Source: Blastococcus sp. TF02A-26 | Lineage (GTDB): Bacteria > Actinomycetota > Actinomycetes > Mycobacteriales > Geodermatophilaceae | DNA: 64,000 nucleotides | Assembly: GCF_003319125.1 (NCBI RefSeq) | Contig: NZ_QOHG01000001.1 | Coordinates: forward strand, 62,001-126,000 | Direction: 5' to 3' | Translations under genes and position numbers: made by a program | The notes under the pieces: generated by a model | The model's input: only the letters and a program-made list of their open reading frames with translations | Databases searched by the model: none | What the model was told of the DNA's origin: nothing | In this document: positions 10,333 through 19,057 of the stretch, piece after piece | How positions within the stretch are numbered: position 1 is the first letter of the stretch | Layout of the letters: each line of letters begins with the position of its first letter

Positions 10333-11139
10333 GTGACCGATCCGGACGCCCTGCTCGACCTCGCCGTCGCGACCGCCGGCGAGGCCGCGGCGCTCATCGC
10401 CCGCGAGCGCGCGGGAGCCGCTGCCGACGTGGACACCAAGTCCAGCCCGACCGACGTCGTGACCGCCGTCGACCGGGCGGCCGAGCTGCTGATCACCCGC
10501 CGGCTGCTCGACGCCCGCCCCGACGACGGGCTGCTGGGCGAGGAGGGCGCCGACCGCGCCGGGACGACGGGCGTGCGCTGGGTCGTCGACCCGGTCGACG
10601 GCACCGTGAACCTCCTCTACGGCCTGCCGGCGTTCTCGGTGTCGATCGCGGCCGAGGTGGACGGGCAGGTGGTGGCCGGCGTCGTGCACAACGTCCTGAC
10701 CGGCGAGCAGTACACGGCGACGGCGGGCGGCGGCGCCTTCGCCACGTCACCGGCGCAGCCGGAGCCGGTGCGGCTGCGCGGCAGCAGCCCGGTCTCGCTG
10801 GAGCAGACGCTCGTCCTGACCGGCTTCGGCTACCGCGTGGAGCAGCGGCGGGCCCAGGGGGCGGTCGTCGCGGAGCTGCTGCCGGTCGTGCGAGACATCC
10901 GCCGGCACGGCTCCTCGGCGCTGGACCTGTGCACCGTCGCCGCCGGCCGGGTCGACGCCTACTACGAGGCGGACCTCAACCCCTGGGACCACGCCGCCGG
11001 TGCGCTGGTCGCCGCCGAGGCCGGCCTGGTGGTCACCGGTCTGCCCGGTCGCGCCTTCGCCGATCCGCTGGCGATCGCGGTGCCGGAGTCGGTCGCCGGT
11101 CCGTTCGTCGAGCTGCTGGACCGGCTGCACGCGGTCTAG
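10333..11139 (+). CDS. suhB: Inositol monophosphatase family protein (SuhB-like)
   Basis: The 268-residue protein shows the family's metal-binding motifs: the EEGA acidic pair, 'VVDPVDGTVNLLYG' (DPxDGT) and 'NPWDHAAGALVAAEAG' (WDxAAG). These enzymes hydrolyse inositol-1-phosphate or related sugar phosphates with Mg2+. In mycobacteria SuhB supplies inositol for phosphatidylinositol and related compounds. The start is a GTG. It is divergent from ppgK and its stop overlaps that of the convergent Cei-like gene by two bases. Substrate specificity cannot be read from sequence; fructose-1,6-bisphosphatase or histidinol-phosphatase activity also occurs in this family. Confidence 0.88.
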   Translation: MTDPDALLDLAVATAGEAAALIARERAGAAADVDTKSSPTDVVTAVDRAAELLITRRLLDARPDDGLLGEEGADRAGTTGVRWVVDPVDGTVNLLYGLPAFSVSIAAEVDGQVVAGVVHNVLTGEQYTATAGGGAFATSPAQPEPVRLRGSSPVSLEQTLVLTGFGYRVEQRRAQGAVVAELLPVVRDIRRHGSSALDLCTVAAGRVDAYYEADLNPWDHAAGALVAAEAGLVVTGLPGRAFADPLAIAVPESVAGPFVELLDRLHAV

Positions 11140-11699
11140 GCGACGGGGGAGTCGCACTCCGCCGCGGCGCTGGAGGCCGGTTCGAGGACGGCGGCGACCT
11201 CCTCGGGGCTGGGCAGGGCGGTGAACTCGGGCCCGAGCACGAAGTCGACGCGGTCGTCGGCGCGGGTGTCCCGCCAGTCCTCGGCGCCGGGCAGGAAGAC
11301 ACGGGCGAAGGCGGCGGCGTCGGACCCGCGGGGGCCGTGCCGGAGCTCTCCGACGCCGGTGACCTCGCGGTCGGTGGGGTCGTTGGCGACCTCCTCGACC
11401 GCGAACCCGCGGGCGCGGAGCTCGTCGCCGACCTGCTGGGCCAGGCCCGGGGTGTCGGTGGCGTTGAAGACCCGCAGCCGCACGGTGGCGGGGTCCAGCT
11501 GCGGCGGGGCGGAGGAGGCCGCGGCGCAGGCCGCCTCCTCCCGGTCCTCCTCGGCGGCGGCGTCGCCGAAGACCTTCCACCAGACGCCCAGCGCCGCGAG
11601 CGCCAGGACGAGCAGGAAGACCAGCGGCGCGAGAGGACGGCGGTCGGTGCGGCGCGGACCGCGCGGCCGGAGCGTCGGACGATCGGTGGTCGTGCTCAC
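11136..11699 (-). CDS. cei: LytR C-terminal domain envelope protein (Cei-like)
   Basis: The 187-residue product has a basic cytoplasmic N-terminus, one membrane anchor (LAPLVFLLVLALAALGVWW, about residues 27-46), and an outer LytR_C domain beginning 'VRLRVFNATDTPGLAQQVGDEL' and ending before an acidic, Cys-containing tail. M. tuberculosis Rv2700 (Cei, cell envelope integrity) has this architecture and the same place beside suhB and ppgK. The GTG start at 11699 has GGAG five bases upstream. The likely role is in cell-wall or envelope integrity; no enzymatic function is visible. Confidence 0.82.
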   Translation of the reverse strand: MSTTTDRPTLRPRGPRRTDRRPLAPLVFLLVLALAALGVWWKVFGDAAAEEDREEAACAAASSAPPQLDPATVRLRVFNATDTPGLAQQVGDELRARGFAVEEVANDPTDREVTGVGELRHGPRGSDAAAFARVFLPGAEDWRDTRADDRVDFVLGPEFTALPSPEEVAAVLEPASSAAAECDSPVA

Positions 11700-11746
11700 C
11701 GCTGCTCCAGGCCCACGGGGCCGGAGTCTAGGGGCGCCCGGCGCCG

Positions 11747-12793
11747 CTAGATCGCACCGCCGTCCAGCGCGGCGCGTCCGCGCTCGACGCAGCCGTCGAT
11801 CCGGTCGGCGTACCCGCTGGTGTCCTTGCCGGCCATGGCGCCGGCCTTCGAGCGGGCGACGATGCCCGCCACGATCGCGGCGAACTTGAAGTAGGCGAAG
11901 CCGACGTACCAGGAGAGCTCGCCCAGGTCCATGCCGCTGCGGTCGGCGTACCGCTCGGCGATCTCCTGCCGGGTCGGGAAGCCGGGCAGCGCCGTGACCG
12001 CGCTCTGCACCGCCGGCGGGTCCTCGCCGGCCTCGGGCCAGTAGACGAAGAGCATCCCGATGTCGGTGAGCGGGTCGCCGAGGGTGGACATCTCCCAGTC
12101 CAGGACGGCGCGGATGCGACCGGGGACGCCGGGGTCGAGCAGGCAGTTGTCCAGCCGGTAGTCGCCGTGCACGATGCCCGACCGCTGGGTGGTGGGCACG
12201 GTCTCGGCCAGGCGGGCGGCGAGCGCGTCCATGGCGGGGCGGTCGCGGTCGCGGGTGGCGTCCCACTGCTTGCTCCAGCGCCGGACCTGGCGGGCGGTGA
12301 ACCCCTCCGGGCGGCCGAAGTCGGCGAGCCCGACTGAGGCGGGGTCGACCGCGTGCAGGTCGACGAGGACGTCGACGAGGCCGTCGCCGATGGCCCGGCG
12401 CTGCTCCGGCTCGTCCGCGTAGCCCGGCGGCAGCGCGTCGACGACGTGCACCCCGGTCACCTTCTCCATGACGTAGAAGGGCGCGCCCAGCACCGCGGTG
12501 TCGGTGCACAGGTGCAGCGTGCGCGGCACCGGGACGGCGGTCCCGCCGAGCGCGGAGATGACCCGGTGCTCCCGCTCCATGTCGTGGGCGGTGGCCAGCA
12601 CGGCGCCGGTCGGCGGGCGGCGCAGGATCACCGCGTCGTCGGCGCTGCCACCCTCCGGCGTCACCACGTAGGTGAGGTTGGACATGCCCGCCGCGATGAG
12701 CTCGACGGTCACCTGCCGCCAGCGCTGGTCGCCCAGAGCGGTGGCGAGGTAGGGGCCGACGACGGCCGGATCAGCACCCACGGGAGTCGACAC
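11747..12793 (-). CDS. Phosphotransferase family protein (aminoglycoside-phosphotransferase / ACAD10-like kinase)
   Basis: This 348-residue protein has the APH-type kinase pattern: 'GMSNLTYVV' in the glycine-rich region, the catalytic loop 'IVHGDYRLDNCLL', and 'AVLDWEMSTLGDPLTDIG' as the metal-binding DxD segment. The late 'SWYVGFAYFKFAAIVAGI' is typical of the branch related to the kinase domain of human ACAD10/11, often linked to acyl-CoA dehydrogenases. The natural substrate is unknown; an antibiotic-resistance role is unlikely. The start is the GTG at 12793. It lies behind the Cei-like gene on the same strand, 47 bases away. Confidence 0.85.
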   Translation of the reverse strand: MSTPVGADPAVVGPYLATALGDQRWRQVTVELIAAGMSNLTYVVTPEGGSADDAVILRRPPTGAVLATAHDMEREHRVISALGGTAVPVPRTLHLCTDTAVLGAPFYVMEKVTGVHVVDALPPGYADEPEQRRAIGDGLVDVLVDLHAVDPASVGLADFGRPEGFTARQVRRWSKQWDATRDRDRPAMDALAARLAETVPTTQRSGIVHGDYRLDNCLLDPGVPGRIRAVLDWEMSTLGDPLTDIGMLFVYWPEAGEDPPAVQSAVTALPGFPTRQEIAERYADRSGMDLGELSWYVGFAYFKFAAIVAGIVARSKAGAMAGKDTSGYADRIDGCVERGRAALDGGAI

Positions 12794-13101
12794 CGCCGCA
12801 GGGTAACCTCTGGCGCTCTGCGGCCTCCCGGCCCGATCCGGCGCGATGTGTCGGACGGCGACAGCCGGGCACAAACCGGGGCCGCTCGGCGTTGGGGGGC
12901 CTGCCGGTCCTCCGCCGCCGCGTACTCCGCCGGTCACGGGTGGCCCGGTGGAGGACCTCCGGTGGTCGGCGTGCACGCGCCGATCGCCGGACCAGACCAT
13001 CCGGTCGCCACGAGCGGCCGGCCAGGACGGCGACGCACCGCGTCTCCGTCGACCAGGGCGGGCGACAGCCCGACGCACCCCGGAGGAGGGGCACACACAC
13101 C
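12794..13101. other. Intergenic region upstream of the DUF4193 gene
   Basis: About 308 bases lie between two divergent genes. Apart from the ribosome site GGAGGAGGGG just before the DUF4193 ATG, I see no gene, clear operator or strong hairpin. It must hold promoters for both directions. Confidence 0.5.
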
Positions 13102-13401
13102 ATGGCCACCGATTACGACGCCCCGCGCCGCAACGAGGCGGACGAGCTCGGCGAGGACTCGCTCGAGGAGCTCAAGGCGCGGCGCGCCGAGGCCCAGTCC
13201 TCGTCCGTCGACGTGGACGAGACCGACTTCAACGAGAACCTCGAGCTGCCGGGTGCCGACCTGAGCAACGAGGAGCTCACCGTGCGGGTGCTGCCGAAGC
13301 AGGAGGACGAGTTCACCTGCTCGCGCTGCTTCCTGGTGCAGCACCGCACCCGCCTCGCCTCCTCGCGCGGCGACCAGCTGCTCTGCCGCGACTGCGCCTG
13401 A
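13102..13401 (+). CDS. DUF4193 family protein
   Basis: The 99-residue protein is acidic and polar in its first half ('EDSLEELKARRAEAQSSSVD') and carries a CxxC...CxxC zinc knuckle in the second half (FTCSRCFLVQHR and LLCRDC). This is the DUF4193 family, near-universal in actinobacteria (M. tuberculosis Rv2699c). The ATG at 13102 is supported by GGAGGAGGGG upstream; the frame stays open further upstream but lacks such a signal. Its function is not established; the metal knuckle and conserved position near sigA and dut hint at a core role. Confidence 0.9.
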   Translation: MATDYDAPRRNEADELGEDSLEELKARRAEAQSSSVDVDETDFNENLELPGADLSNEELTVRVLPKQEDEFTCSRCFLVQHRTRLASSRGDQLLCRDCA

Positions 13402-13424
13402 CGAAGGACCGCGGGGAGGACGCC

Positions 13425-14297
13425 GTGAGCGAGCGACCCCGGACGGGGCCGGCCCGAGACGTGCCGCCCCCGCGTCCGGTCGGCGCCGCCGTCGCGGCCG
13501 AGACCGAGGGCGGGGTGGCTCGCGCGGCCCGGCTGCTCGCCGACGCGGTGACCGGCCTGCTCGGGAACGTCCCGCGGTCCTCCGCCGAGGGCGGGGCCCG
13601 CGGGACGGCCGGCGGCCTGCGCGACGTGATCGCCGCGGTCGCCGCCGCGGTGACCTCGGGCCGCGCCGGCTCCGGCGGCAGCGGTTCCGCGGCCGGTTCC
13701 CCGGACGACTCCTCGCGGGCGCCCGGCGCCGTGCTGGGCGACCTGCTCGCCGCGGCCGCCCCGCGGCTGCCGATCCGCGACGCCGCCCGGATCCGTGCCG
13801 CGTCCCCGGGCGCGACGGACGAGGAGATCGCCGACGCCCTGGTCCAGCGCGCCGCCCGGCTCACCGCCGCCGTCGGCGGGGCCACCGGTGGCCTGTCGGC
13901 CGCGCACTGGTTCGCACCCCCGTCGATGATCGCGCTCCCGCTGGAGCTCGCCGCCGAGACCGTGCTCACCGCCGCGGTGGAGATCGTCCTGCTGGGCGAG
14001 CTCCACGAGCTGTACGGCCGCGTCCCGGCCGGGGACGCCCGGGAGCGTGCGGCGGCCTACCTGGCCAGCTGGTCGGCCCAGCGCGCCGTCGACCGGACCG
14101 GCACCGCCGGTCTGGGCTCGGTGCTGGGCGCCGCGAGCTTCCGGGCGGTGCGCCGCCGGCTCGGCCGCCGGATGGCCCGCAGCGCCCCGGCCGCGGCGCC
14201 CTTCCTCGTGGGCGCCGCGCTGGGCAGTCGCGGCAACCGCCGGGCCACCGAGACGCTGGCCCGGCGCGTCCGCGACGACCTGCGCCGGTCCTCCTAG
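13425..14297 (+). CDS. Conserved hypothetical Ala-rich protein of unknown function
   Basis: I do not recognise this 290-residue protein. It begins at a GTG with GGGGAGGA five bases upstream. It has a disordered Pro/Gly/Ser-rich stretch (about 75-110), a moderately hydrophobic central part ('[36 protein letters not shown]', in two segments near 165-200) that could be one or two membrane or amphipathic helices, and an Arg-rich C-terminus. It lies 23 bases after DUF4193 and 10 bases before dut, so it is in their operon. In mycobacteria a different, oppositely oriented gene (DUF3093) occupies this place. Confidence 0.75.
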   Translation: MSERPRTGPARDVPPPRPVGAAVAAETEGGVARAARLLADAVTGLLGNVPRSSAEGGARGTAGGLRDVIAAVAAAVTSGRAGSGGSGSAAGSPDDSSRAPGAVLGDLLAAAAPRLPIRDAARIRAASPGATDEEIADALVQRAARLTAAVGGATGGLSAAHWFAPPSMIALPLELAAETVLTAAVEIVLLGELHELYGRVPAGDARERAAAYLASWSAQRAVDRTGTAGLGSVLGAASFRAVRRRLGRRMARSAPAAAPFLVGAALGSRGNRRATETLARRVRDDLRRSS

Positions 14298-14307
14298 GAT
14301 CGACGCC

Positions 14308-14811
14308 GTGGTGACGCCCCCGGTTCTCCCCGGTCCCGCCGAGGTGGAGGTGCCGGTGCGGCTGACCGGATCCGCTCCCGCGCCCCGGTACGCCCTGCCC
14401 GGCGACGCCGGCGCCGACCTGACCCTCGCCGAGGACGTCGAGCTGGCGCCCCTGCAGCGCGCGCTGGTCGGCACCGGGGTGGCCGTGGCCATCCCGGAGG
14501 GGTACGCCGGGTTCGTGCACCCGCGTTCGGGCCTGGCCCACCGGCTCGGTCTGAGCCTGGTGAACGCGCCGGGGACGATCGACGCCGGCTACCGGGGGGA
14601 GATCAAGGTGAACCTCGTCAACCTGGACCCGACGACGCCGCTGACGCTGCGGCGCGGCGACCGGGTCGCGCAGCTGGTGGTGCAGCCGGTGGTCCGCGCC
14701 CGGTTCGTGCCCGTGGAGGAGCTGCCGGGCAGCGAGCGCGGCGCCGGCGGGCACGGCTCCACGGGCGTGGGCGCCACCGACGGCACCGTCGACCAGGGCA
14801 CGGGGGTCTGA
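14308..14811 (+). CDS. dut: dUTP diphosphatase (dUTPase)
   Basis: The 167-residue trimeric-type dUTPase shows all five motifs in order: [18 protein letters not shown], '[18 protein letters not shown]', [12 protein letters not shown], and the Gly-rich C-terminal [10 protein letters not shown] arm. It hydrolyses dUTP to dUMP and pyrophosphate, keeping uracil out of DNA and feeding dTMP synthesis. Two adjacent GTG codons (14308 and 14311) could be the start. The gene follows the 290-residue hypothetical gene by 10 bases, and the DUF3710 ATG begins one base after its stop. Confidence 0.97.
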   Translation: MVTPPVLPGPAEVEVPVRLTGSAPAPRYALPGDAGADLTLAEDVELAPLQRALVGTGVAVAIPEGYAGFVHPRSGLAHRLGLSLVNAPGTIDAGYRGEIKVNLVNLDPTTPLTLRRGDRVAQLVVQPVVRARFVPVEELPGSERGAGGHGSTGVGATDGTVDQGTGV

Positions 14812-14812
14812 G

Positions 14813-15529
14813 ATGCCGCTCGGACGCCGTCGCAACCGCATCGACCGCAGCCTGCGCGAGCGGGGGGTGCCCCCCGAGCCGCAGGTCCGCGTCCGGGAGG
14901 TCGAGGAGACCGCCGGCCCCTACGACGAGGCCGACGCGCCCGACGACGGTCGCCCCCGCATCGACCTGGGTTCCCTGCGGCTGCCCGCGGCGGGCGGGAT
15001 GGAGCTGCGGGTGGACCTGAACCAGCAGCAGAAGGTCGTCGGCGCGACGCTGCGCTACGGCGACTCGCTGCTGCAGGTCTCGGCGTTCGCCGCGCCCCGG
15101 GCGACCGGCATCTGGGACGACGTCCGCGCCGACCTCGCGCGCAGCGCCTCCGGCCAGGGCGGTTCCCTCTCCGAGGTCGAGGGCCCCTTCGGCCCCGAGC
15201 TGGCCGGCCACGTGCGAGTGACCCCACCGGCTGCGGCCGGGCAGGCGGCGCCGGCCCCCGTGCGCCGGGCCACGCGGTTCCTCGGCGTCGACGGCCCGCG
15301 GTGGTTCCTCCGCGGAATGATCAGCGGCCCCGCGGCGGAGAACCCCGAGGTCGCGGCGCCGCTCGAGGAGGTCTTCCGCGGCATCGTCGTCGTCCGGGGG
15401 ACCGACCCGATGCCGGTCCGCGAGCAGCTGCCGCTCACCCTGCCGCCCGCCGCCGCGGCCCAGGTCGCGGCCCAGCAGGCCGCCCGCCAGCAGGGCGCCG
15501 CGAACCCGCCGGCCCAGCCGCCCGCGTGA
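14813..15529 (+). CDS. DUF3710 family protein
   Basis: This 238-residue protein contains the DUF3710 pattern: 'IDLGSLRLPAAGGMELRVDL', then 'LQVSAFAAPRATGIWDDVR', and 'RWFLRGMISGPAA' followed by 'FRGIVVVRGTDPMPVREQLPL'. The C-terminus is an Ala/Gln/Pro-rich tail. The family is actinobacterial and follows dut in mycobacteria too (Rv2696c). Function unknown. The ATG is one base after the dut stop; the GTG of the next gene overlaps its TGA. Confidence 0.9.
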   Translation: MPLGRRRNRIDRSLRERGVPPEPQVRVREVEETAGPYDEADAPDDGRPRIDLGSLRLPAAGGMELRVDLNQQQKVVGATLRYGDSLLQVSAFAAPRATGIWDDVRADLARSASGQGGSLSEVEGPFGPELAGHVRVTPPAAAGQAAPAPVRRATRFLGVDGPRWFLRGMISGPAAENPEVAAPLEEVFRGIVVVRGTDPMPVREQLPLTLPPAAAAQVAAQQAARQQGAANPPAQPPA

Positions 15530-16311
15530 GCACCGCGGTGGCCTACGGGCCGCACCCGGACCAGTTCCTGGAGCTGACCCTCCCCGAGGGCGGCGGTCCG
15601 GCGCCGGTCGTCGTGGTCCTGCACGGCGGCTTCTGGCGGGCCGCCTACGGCGTCGAGCTGGCCCGGCCGCTCGCGGCCGACCTCGCGGCCGCCGGGTTCG
15701 CGGCCGTCGCCGTGGAGTACCGCCGGGTGGGCGCCGAGGGCGGCTGGCCGCGGACCGCGGAGGACGTCGCTGCCGCCCTCGACGCCCTGCCCGGCCTGGA
15801 GGACGCCGCGCGCCTGGACCTCGACGACGTCACGGTGGTCGGCCACTCCGCCGGCGGTCACCTCGCCGCGTGGGCCGCCGGGCGGGCGCTCCTGCCCGAC
15901 GGCGCCCCGGGCGCCCGCCCCCGGGTGCGGATCGCGGCCGCGGTGCTCCAGGCCGGCGTCCTCGACCTGGCGCGCGCCGACGAGCAGGGGCTGGGCCGCG
16001 GCGCGGTGCGCGAGCTGCTCGGCGGTCCGCCGACCCCGGACCTGCTCGCCCTGGCCTCGCCGGTGCAGCTGCTGCCCACCGGCGCGGAGGTGCTCTGCGT
16101 GCACGGCACCGGCGACGACGTCGTCCCCCCGGAGCAGAGCGAGCGCTACGCAGCGGCGGCCGGGCGGGCCGGGGACGCCGTGCAGGTGCGCCTGGTCGAC
16201 GGCGACCACATGGTGCTGATCGACCCCGCCGGGCCGGCCTGGGCCCTGGTCCGGGAGTGGCTGCGGACACGCCGCGGTCGCGCCGCGGCCGGGACTACCC
16301 TGGTGCCGTGA
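15526..16311 (+). CDS. Alpha/beta hydrolase (carboxylesterase / kynurenine-formamidase-like)
   Basis: The 261-residue protein has the oxyanion motif HGGFW, the nucleophile elbow GHSAGGH, an acidic residue in 'HGTGDDVVPPEQS', and the catalytic His in DGDHMVLID: a complete Ser-Asp-His triad. It belongs to the esterase/lipase branch with HGGxW motifs, shared by BD-FAE and arylformamidase enzymes. No signal peptide is seen, so it is cytoplasmic. The start GTG overlaps the DUF3710 stop (GTGA), and its own stop overlaps the next gene the same way, so translation is likely coupled. The substrate is unknown. Confidence 0.87.
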   Translation: MSTAVAYGPHPDQFLELTLPEGGGPAPVVVVLHGGFWRAAYGVELARPLAADLAAAGFAAVAVEYRRVGAEGGWPRTAEDVAAALDALPGLEDAARLDLDDVTVVGHSAGGHLAAWAAGRALLPDGAPGARPRVRIAAAVLQAGVLDLARADEQGLGRGAVRELLGGPPTPDLLALASPVQLLPTGAEVLCVHGTGDDVVPPEQSERYAAAAGRAGDAVQVRLVDGDHMVLIDPAGPAWALVREWLRTRRGRAAAGTTLVP

Positions 16312-16685
16312 CAGAGACCCGGCCGGCCGGCTGGTTGACGCGGACCCTGCAGCGGCTCACCGTCGACGACCAGACCCGTGACGCCGAGCAGCTGCGCGAC
16401 GACGCGGTCAGCGCCGGCTGCGAGGCGGTGAGCGCCTGCCAGAAGGGCAAGGTCGTCACCGTGACCGGCCGGCTCAAGTCGGTCGTCTACACCCCGCGGG
16501 AGACCGTGCCGACGCTGGAGGCCGAGCTGTTCGACGGCTCGGGCTCGGTCACGCTCGTCTGGCTCGGCCGCCGGCGGATCCCCGGCATCGAGCCGGGGCG
16601 CACCCTGACCGCCCGCGGGCGCTTCGGCTCCTTCGAGGGCCGCGAGGTCATCTACAACCCCTGGTACGAGCTGGGCCTCGGGTGA
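16308..16685 (+). CDS. OB-fold nucleic-acid-binding domain protein
   Basis: The 125-residue protein consists of a short N-terminal helix region and an OB-fold ('VTVTGRLKSVVYTP', 'LEAELFDGSGSVTLVWLGRR', 'LTARGRFGSFEGREVIYNP') of the tRNA-anticodon/RecG-wedge-like type. M. tuberculosis Rv2694c is the counterpart at the same place. It may bind single-stranded nucleic acid; the partner is unknown. GTGA overlaps link it to the hydrolase before and the DUF3159 gene after. Confidence 0.9.
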   Translation: MTETRPAGWLTRTLQRLTVDDQTRDAEQLRDDAVSAGCEAVSACQKGKVVTVTGRLKSVVYTPRETVPTLEAELFDGSGSVTLVWLGRRRIPGIEPGRTLTARGRFGSFEGREVIYNPWYELGLG

Positions 16686-17548
16686 CGGCTGCGGCCGGCA
16701 GCGAGCGCCCCGCCGAGGGCACGACGGGGGAGCAGCCCGGCCCGGACGCGGCCGCCGTGGACGAGGCCGCCGCCGGCCGGGGCACGGTGTTCGACCGGCA
16801 CCTGGTGCTGGACCAGCTCGGCGGCTGGCGAGGGATGCTCGACGCCACCCTGCCGACCATCGCGTTCATCGTCGCGAACTCCCTGGGCGGGCTGCGGGTC
16901 GGGATCTGGAGCGCGCTCGGCGCGGCGCTGGCCGTGTTCGTGGTGCGCCTGGTCCGGCGGGAGAGCGTCCAGCAGGCGTTCAGCGGCCTGTTCGCCGTCG
17001 GTGTCGCCGTGGCCATCGCCGCCTACTCCGGCCAGGCCCGCGACTTCTACGTCATCGGCATCATCCGCAACGCCGCGATCGGCCTGCTGCTGCTCGGGTC
17101 GGTGGCGGTCCGCTGGCCGCTGGTCGGGGTGATCGCCGAGTTCCTCGCCCCGAGCCACCTCGGTGCCATGGCCACGCACGCGTCCCATCCGCCCGGGCTG
17201 CGCGGGCAGCTGTCCCGCGCCTCGGCGCTGCTGCGCCCGGCGGAGCGGGACCCCGAGACGGGGGAGCGGGCGGCCGATCCCGAGGCGGAGTGCCACTGGC
17301 GCGACGACCGGCGGCTGGTGCGGGCCTACGGCTGGCTGACCGTGCTGTGGGCCGTCGTCTTCCTGATCCGGGCGGCCATCACCGGCCCGCTGTACTTCCA
17401 GAGCGAGGACGGGGACGCCACCGTGCTCGGCGTCGTCTCCCTGCTGCTGGGCATCCCGGTGACCGTCGTCGAGCTCGCCATCACGCTCTGGGTGGTCGCC
17501 CGGCTGCACCGGCACCGGGCGCCGACGCCACCGCCGGCCGCGACCTGA
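16682..17548 (+). CDS. DUF3159 family membrane protein
   Basis: The 288-residue protein has a disordered N-terminus of about 40 residues, then several hydrophobic segments: two closely spaced near residues 57-85, two near 95-145, and two in the C-terminal part ('YGWLTVLWAVVFLIRAAI' and 'LGIPVTVVELAITLWVVA'). This is the actinobacterial DUF3159 family (M. tuberculosis Rv2693c). Function unknown. The start GTG overlaps the stop of the OB-fold gene. It is convergent with ceoC, only four bases between stops. Confidence 0.9.
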   Translation: MTAAAGSERPAEGTTGEQPGPDAAAVDEAAAGRGTVFDRHLVLDQLGGWRGMLDATLPTIAFIVANSLGGLRVGIWSALGAALAVFVVRLVRRESVQQAFSGLFAVGVAVAIAAYSGQARDFYVIGIIRNAAIGLLLLGSVAVRWPLVGVIAEFLAPSHLGAMATHASHPPGLRGQLSRASALLRPAERDPETGERAADPEAECHWRDDRRLVRAYGWLTVLWAVVFLIRAAITGPLYFQSEDGDATVLGVVSLLLGIPVTVVELAITLWVVARLHRHRAPTPPPAAT

Positions 17549-17552
17549 CCGC

Positions 17553-18221
17553 TCAGGACCGCGGAGCGGCGGAGAGGACCTCCTGCAGCTGCTCCTCGAC
17601 GTCCTCGTGGGTCACGAACAGCAGTTCGTCGCCGGCCTCGAGCGGCTCGTCCGGGCTGGGTGTGATCACCCGGTCCCCGCGCAGGATCGCGGTCAGCACG
17701 GTCTCCCGGGGCAGCGGCACCTCGCGCAGCGCCTTGCCCACCCAGGGGGTGTCCTCGGCCAGCGTGATCTCGACCAGGTTGGCCGCGCCCTTGCGGAAGG
17801 TCATGAGCCGGACGACGTCGCCGACGGTCACCGCCTCCTCGACCAGCGCCGCGAGCACCCGCGGGGTGGAGACCGCGACGTCGACGCCCCAGGACTCGGT
17901 GTAGAGCCACTCGTTGCGGGGGTCCTTGACGCGGGCCACCACGCGGTTGACCGCGAACTCGGTCTTGGCCAGCAGCGAGACGACCAGGTTGGCCTTGTCG
18001 TCACCGGTGGCGGCGACGACGACGTCGCAGGTGGCCAGCTGCGCCTCCTCGAGGGAGCTGACCTCGCAGGCGTCGGCCTGCACCCACTCGGCGCCCGGGA
18101 CCGCCCGCGTGCGGACCTTCTTGGGGTCCTTCTCGATGAGCATCACGCTGTGCCCGTTGCTGAGCAGCTCGGTGGCGATCGAGCGGCCGACCGCGCCGGC
18201 GCCCACGATGGCGACGCGCAT
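17553..18221 (-). CDS. ceoC: TrkA-type potassium channel/transporter regulator (CeoC)
   Basis: The 222-residue protein has an N-terminal Rossmann RCK domain starting 'MRVAIVGAGAVGRSIA' with an acidic residue at the end of the second strand (LIEKD, binding NAD), and a C-terminal RCK_C domain ('GANLVEITLAEDTPWVGKAL' onward). Such proteins form octameric rings that bind nucleotides and gate K+ transport at the membrane. It overlaps ceoB by one base (TGATG). The pair matches Rv2691-Rv2692 of M. tuberculosis. Both proteins are 222 residues long, consistent with an old gene duplication. Confidence 0.93.
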   Translation of the reverse strand: MRVAIVGAGAVGRSIATELLSNGHSVMLIEKDPKKVRTRAVPGAEWVQADACEVSSLEEAQLATCDVVVAATGDDKANLVVSLLAKTEFAVNRVVARVKDPRNEWLYTESWGVDVAVSTPRVLAALVEEAVTVGDVVRLMTFRKGAANLVEITLAEDTPWVGKALREVPLPRETVLTAILRGDRVITPSPDEPLEAGDELLFVTHEDVEEQLQEVLSAAPRS

Positions 18222-18889
18222 CAGGCCTGCCCTCCCTCGGGGCCGCGCTCGACGACCTCGTGCACCCGCGCCGTGATCGCGTCGGTCGCGGCCAGGACGA
18301 TCTGGTCGCCGTCCTGCAGCACGGTCGTGTGCGTGGCCAGCTGGGCCTCGCCGAAGCGGACCAGCCAGGCCGCCCGTGCGCCGGAGGCCTTCTCGAGCTC
18401 GGCGAGCCGGTGGCCCACCCAGACCTCGGTCACGGTGACCCGCAGCATGAGCACCTGGCCGGTGGGCTCGCGCCACAGCTCGTTGACCTTCACCGAGAGC
18501 AGCTCGCGCAGCAGGCGGTTCACCGTCCACGGCACGGTGGCCACGCTGGGGATGCCCATGCGCTCGTAGACCTCGGCCCGCTTGGAGTCGTAGATGCGGG
18601 CCACCACGTGCTGGACGCCGAACGTCTCGCGGGCCACGCGGGCGCTGATGATGTTCGAGTTGTCCCCGCTGCTGACCGCGGCGAAGGCGCCGGCGGAGTC
18701 GATGCCGGCGTCGAGCAGCGTCTGCCGGTCGAACCCGAGCCCGGTCACCTGGCGACCGCCGAAGTCGGGGCCGAGCCGGCGGAAGGCCTCGGGGTCCTGG
18801 TCGATGACCGCGACGCTGTGGCCGACCTCCTCCAGCCGCCGCGCGATGGCCGAGCCGACGCGGCCGCAGCCCATGACGACCACGTGCAC
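18221..18889 (-). CDS. ceoB: TrkA-type potassium channel/transporter regulator (CeoB)
   Basis: The 222-residue protein starts at a GTG seven bases after GGAG. Its Rossmann domain opens 'MGCGRVGSAIARRLEEVGH' and ends the second strand with VIDQD; a C-terminal RCK_C domain follows ('MLRVTVTEVWVGHRLAELEK'). It is the first gene of the ceoB-ceoC operon and is divergent from the APC-type permease, with a 168-base shared promoter region. No TrkH/TrkG pore gene is present in the window, so its partner may be the neighbouring permease or a distant gene. Confidence 0.93.
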   Translation of the reverse strand: MHVVVMGCGRVGSAIARRLEEVGHSVAVIDQDPEAFRRLGPDFGGRQVTGLGFDRQTLLDAGIDSAGAFAAVSSGDNSNIISARVARETFGVQHVVARIYDSKRAEVYERMGIPSVATVPWTVNRLLRELLSVKVNELWREPTGQVLMLRVTVTEVWVGHRLAELEKASGARAAWLVRFGEAQLATHTTVLQDGDQIVLAATDAITARVHEVVERGPEGGQA

Positions 18890-19057
18890 GTGTCGCTCCT
18901 CGAGACCGGGTGGGCGCGGACGACGGCCGTCCGCACCGCGCGCGAAGCTACACCCGCTCCGGGCCGCGGGGTGGCGCCGCGGGAGGAGGTCCCTCTCACG
19001 GGCGGTCTGCGGCGCGGACGCGGCGCGCCCGGCCCCCGCGTCCGTACCATCGCCGCC

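Noticed and set aside
12892-13401. Longer version of the DUF4193 protein starting upstream
   Set aside because: The family begins at the ATG at 13102, which has a strong ribosome site; the extension is unlike the family.
18890-19057. c-di-AMP (ydaO) riboswitch before the KimA-like gene
   Set aside because: The gap to the divergent ceoB gene is only 168 bases and I could not find the conserved riboswitch core.
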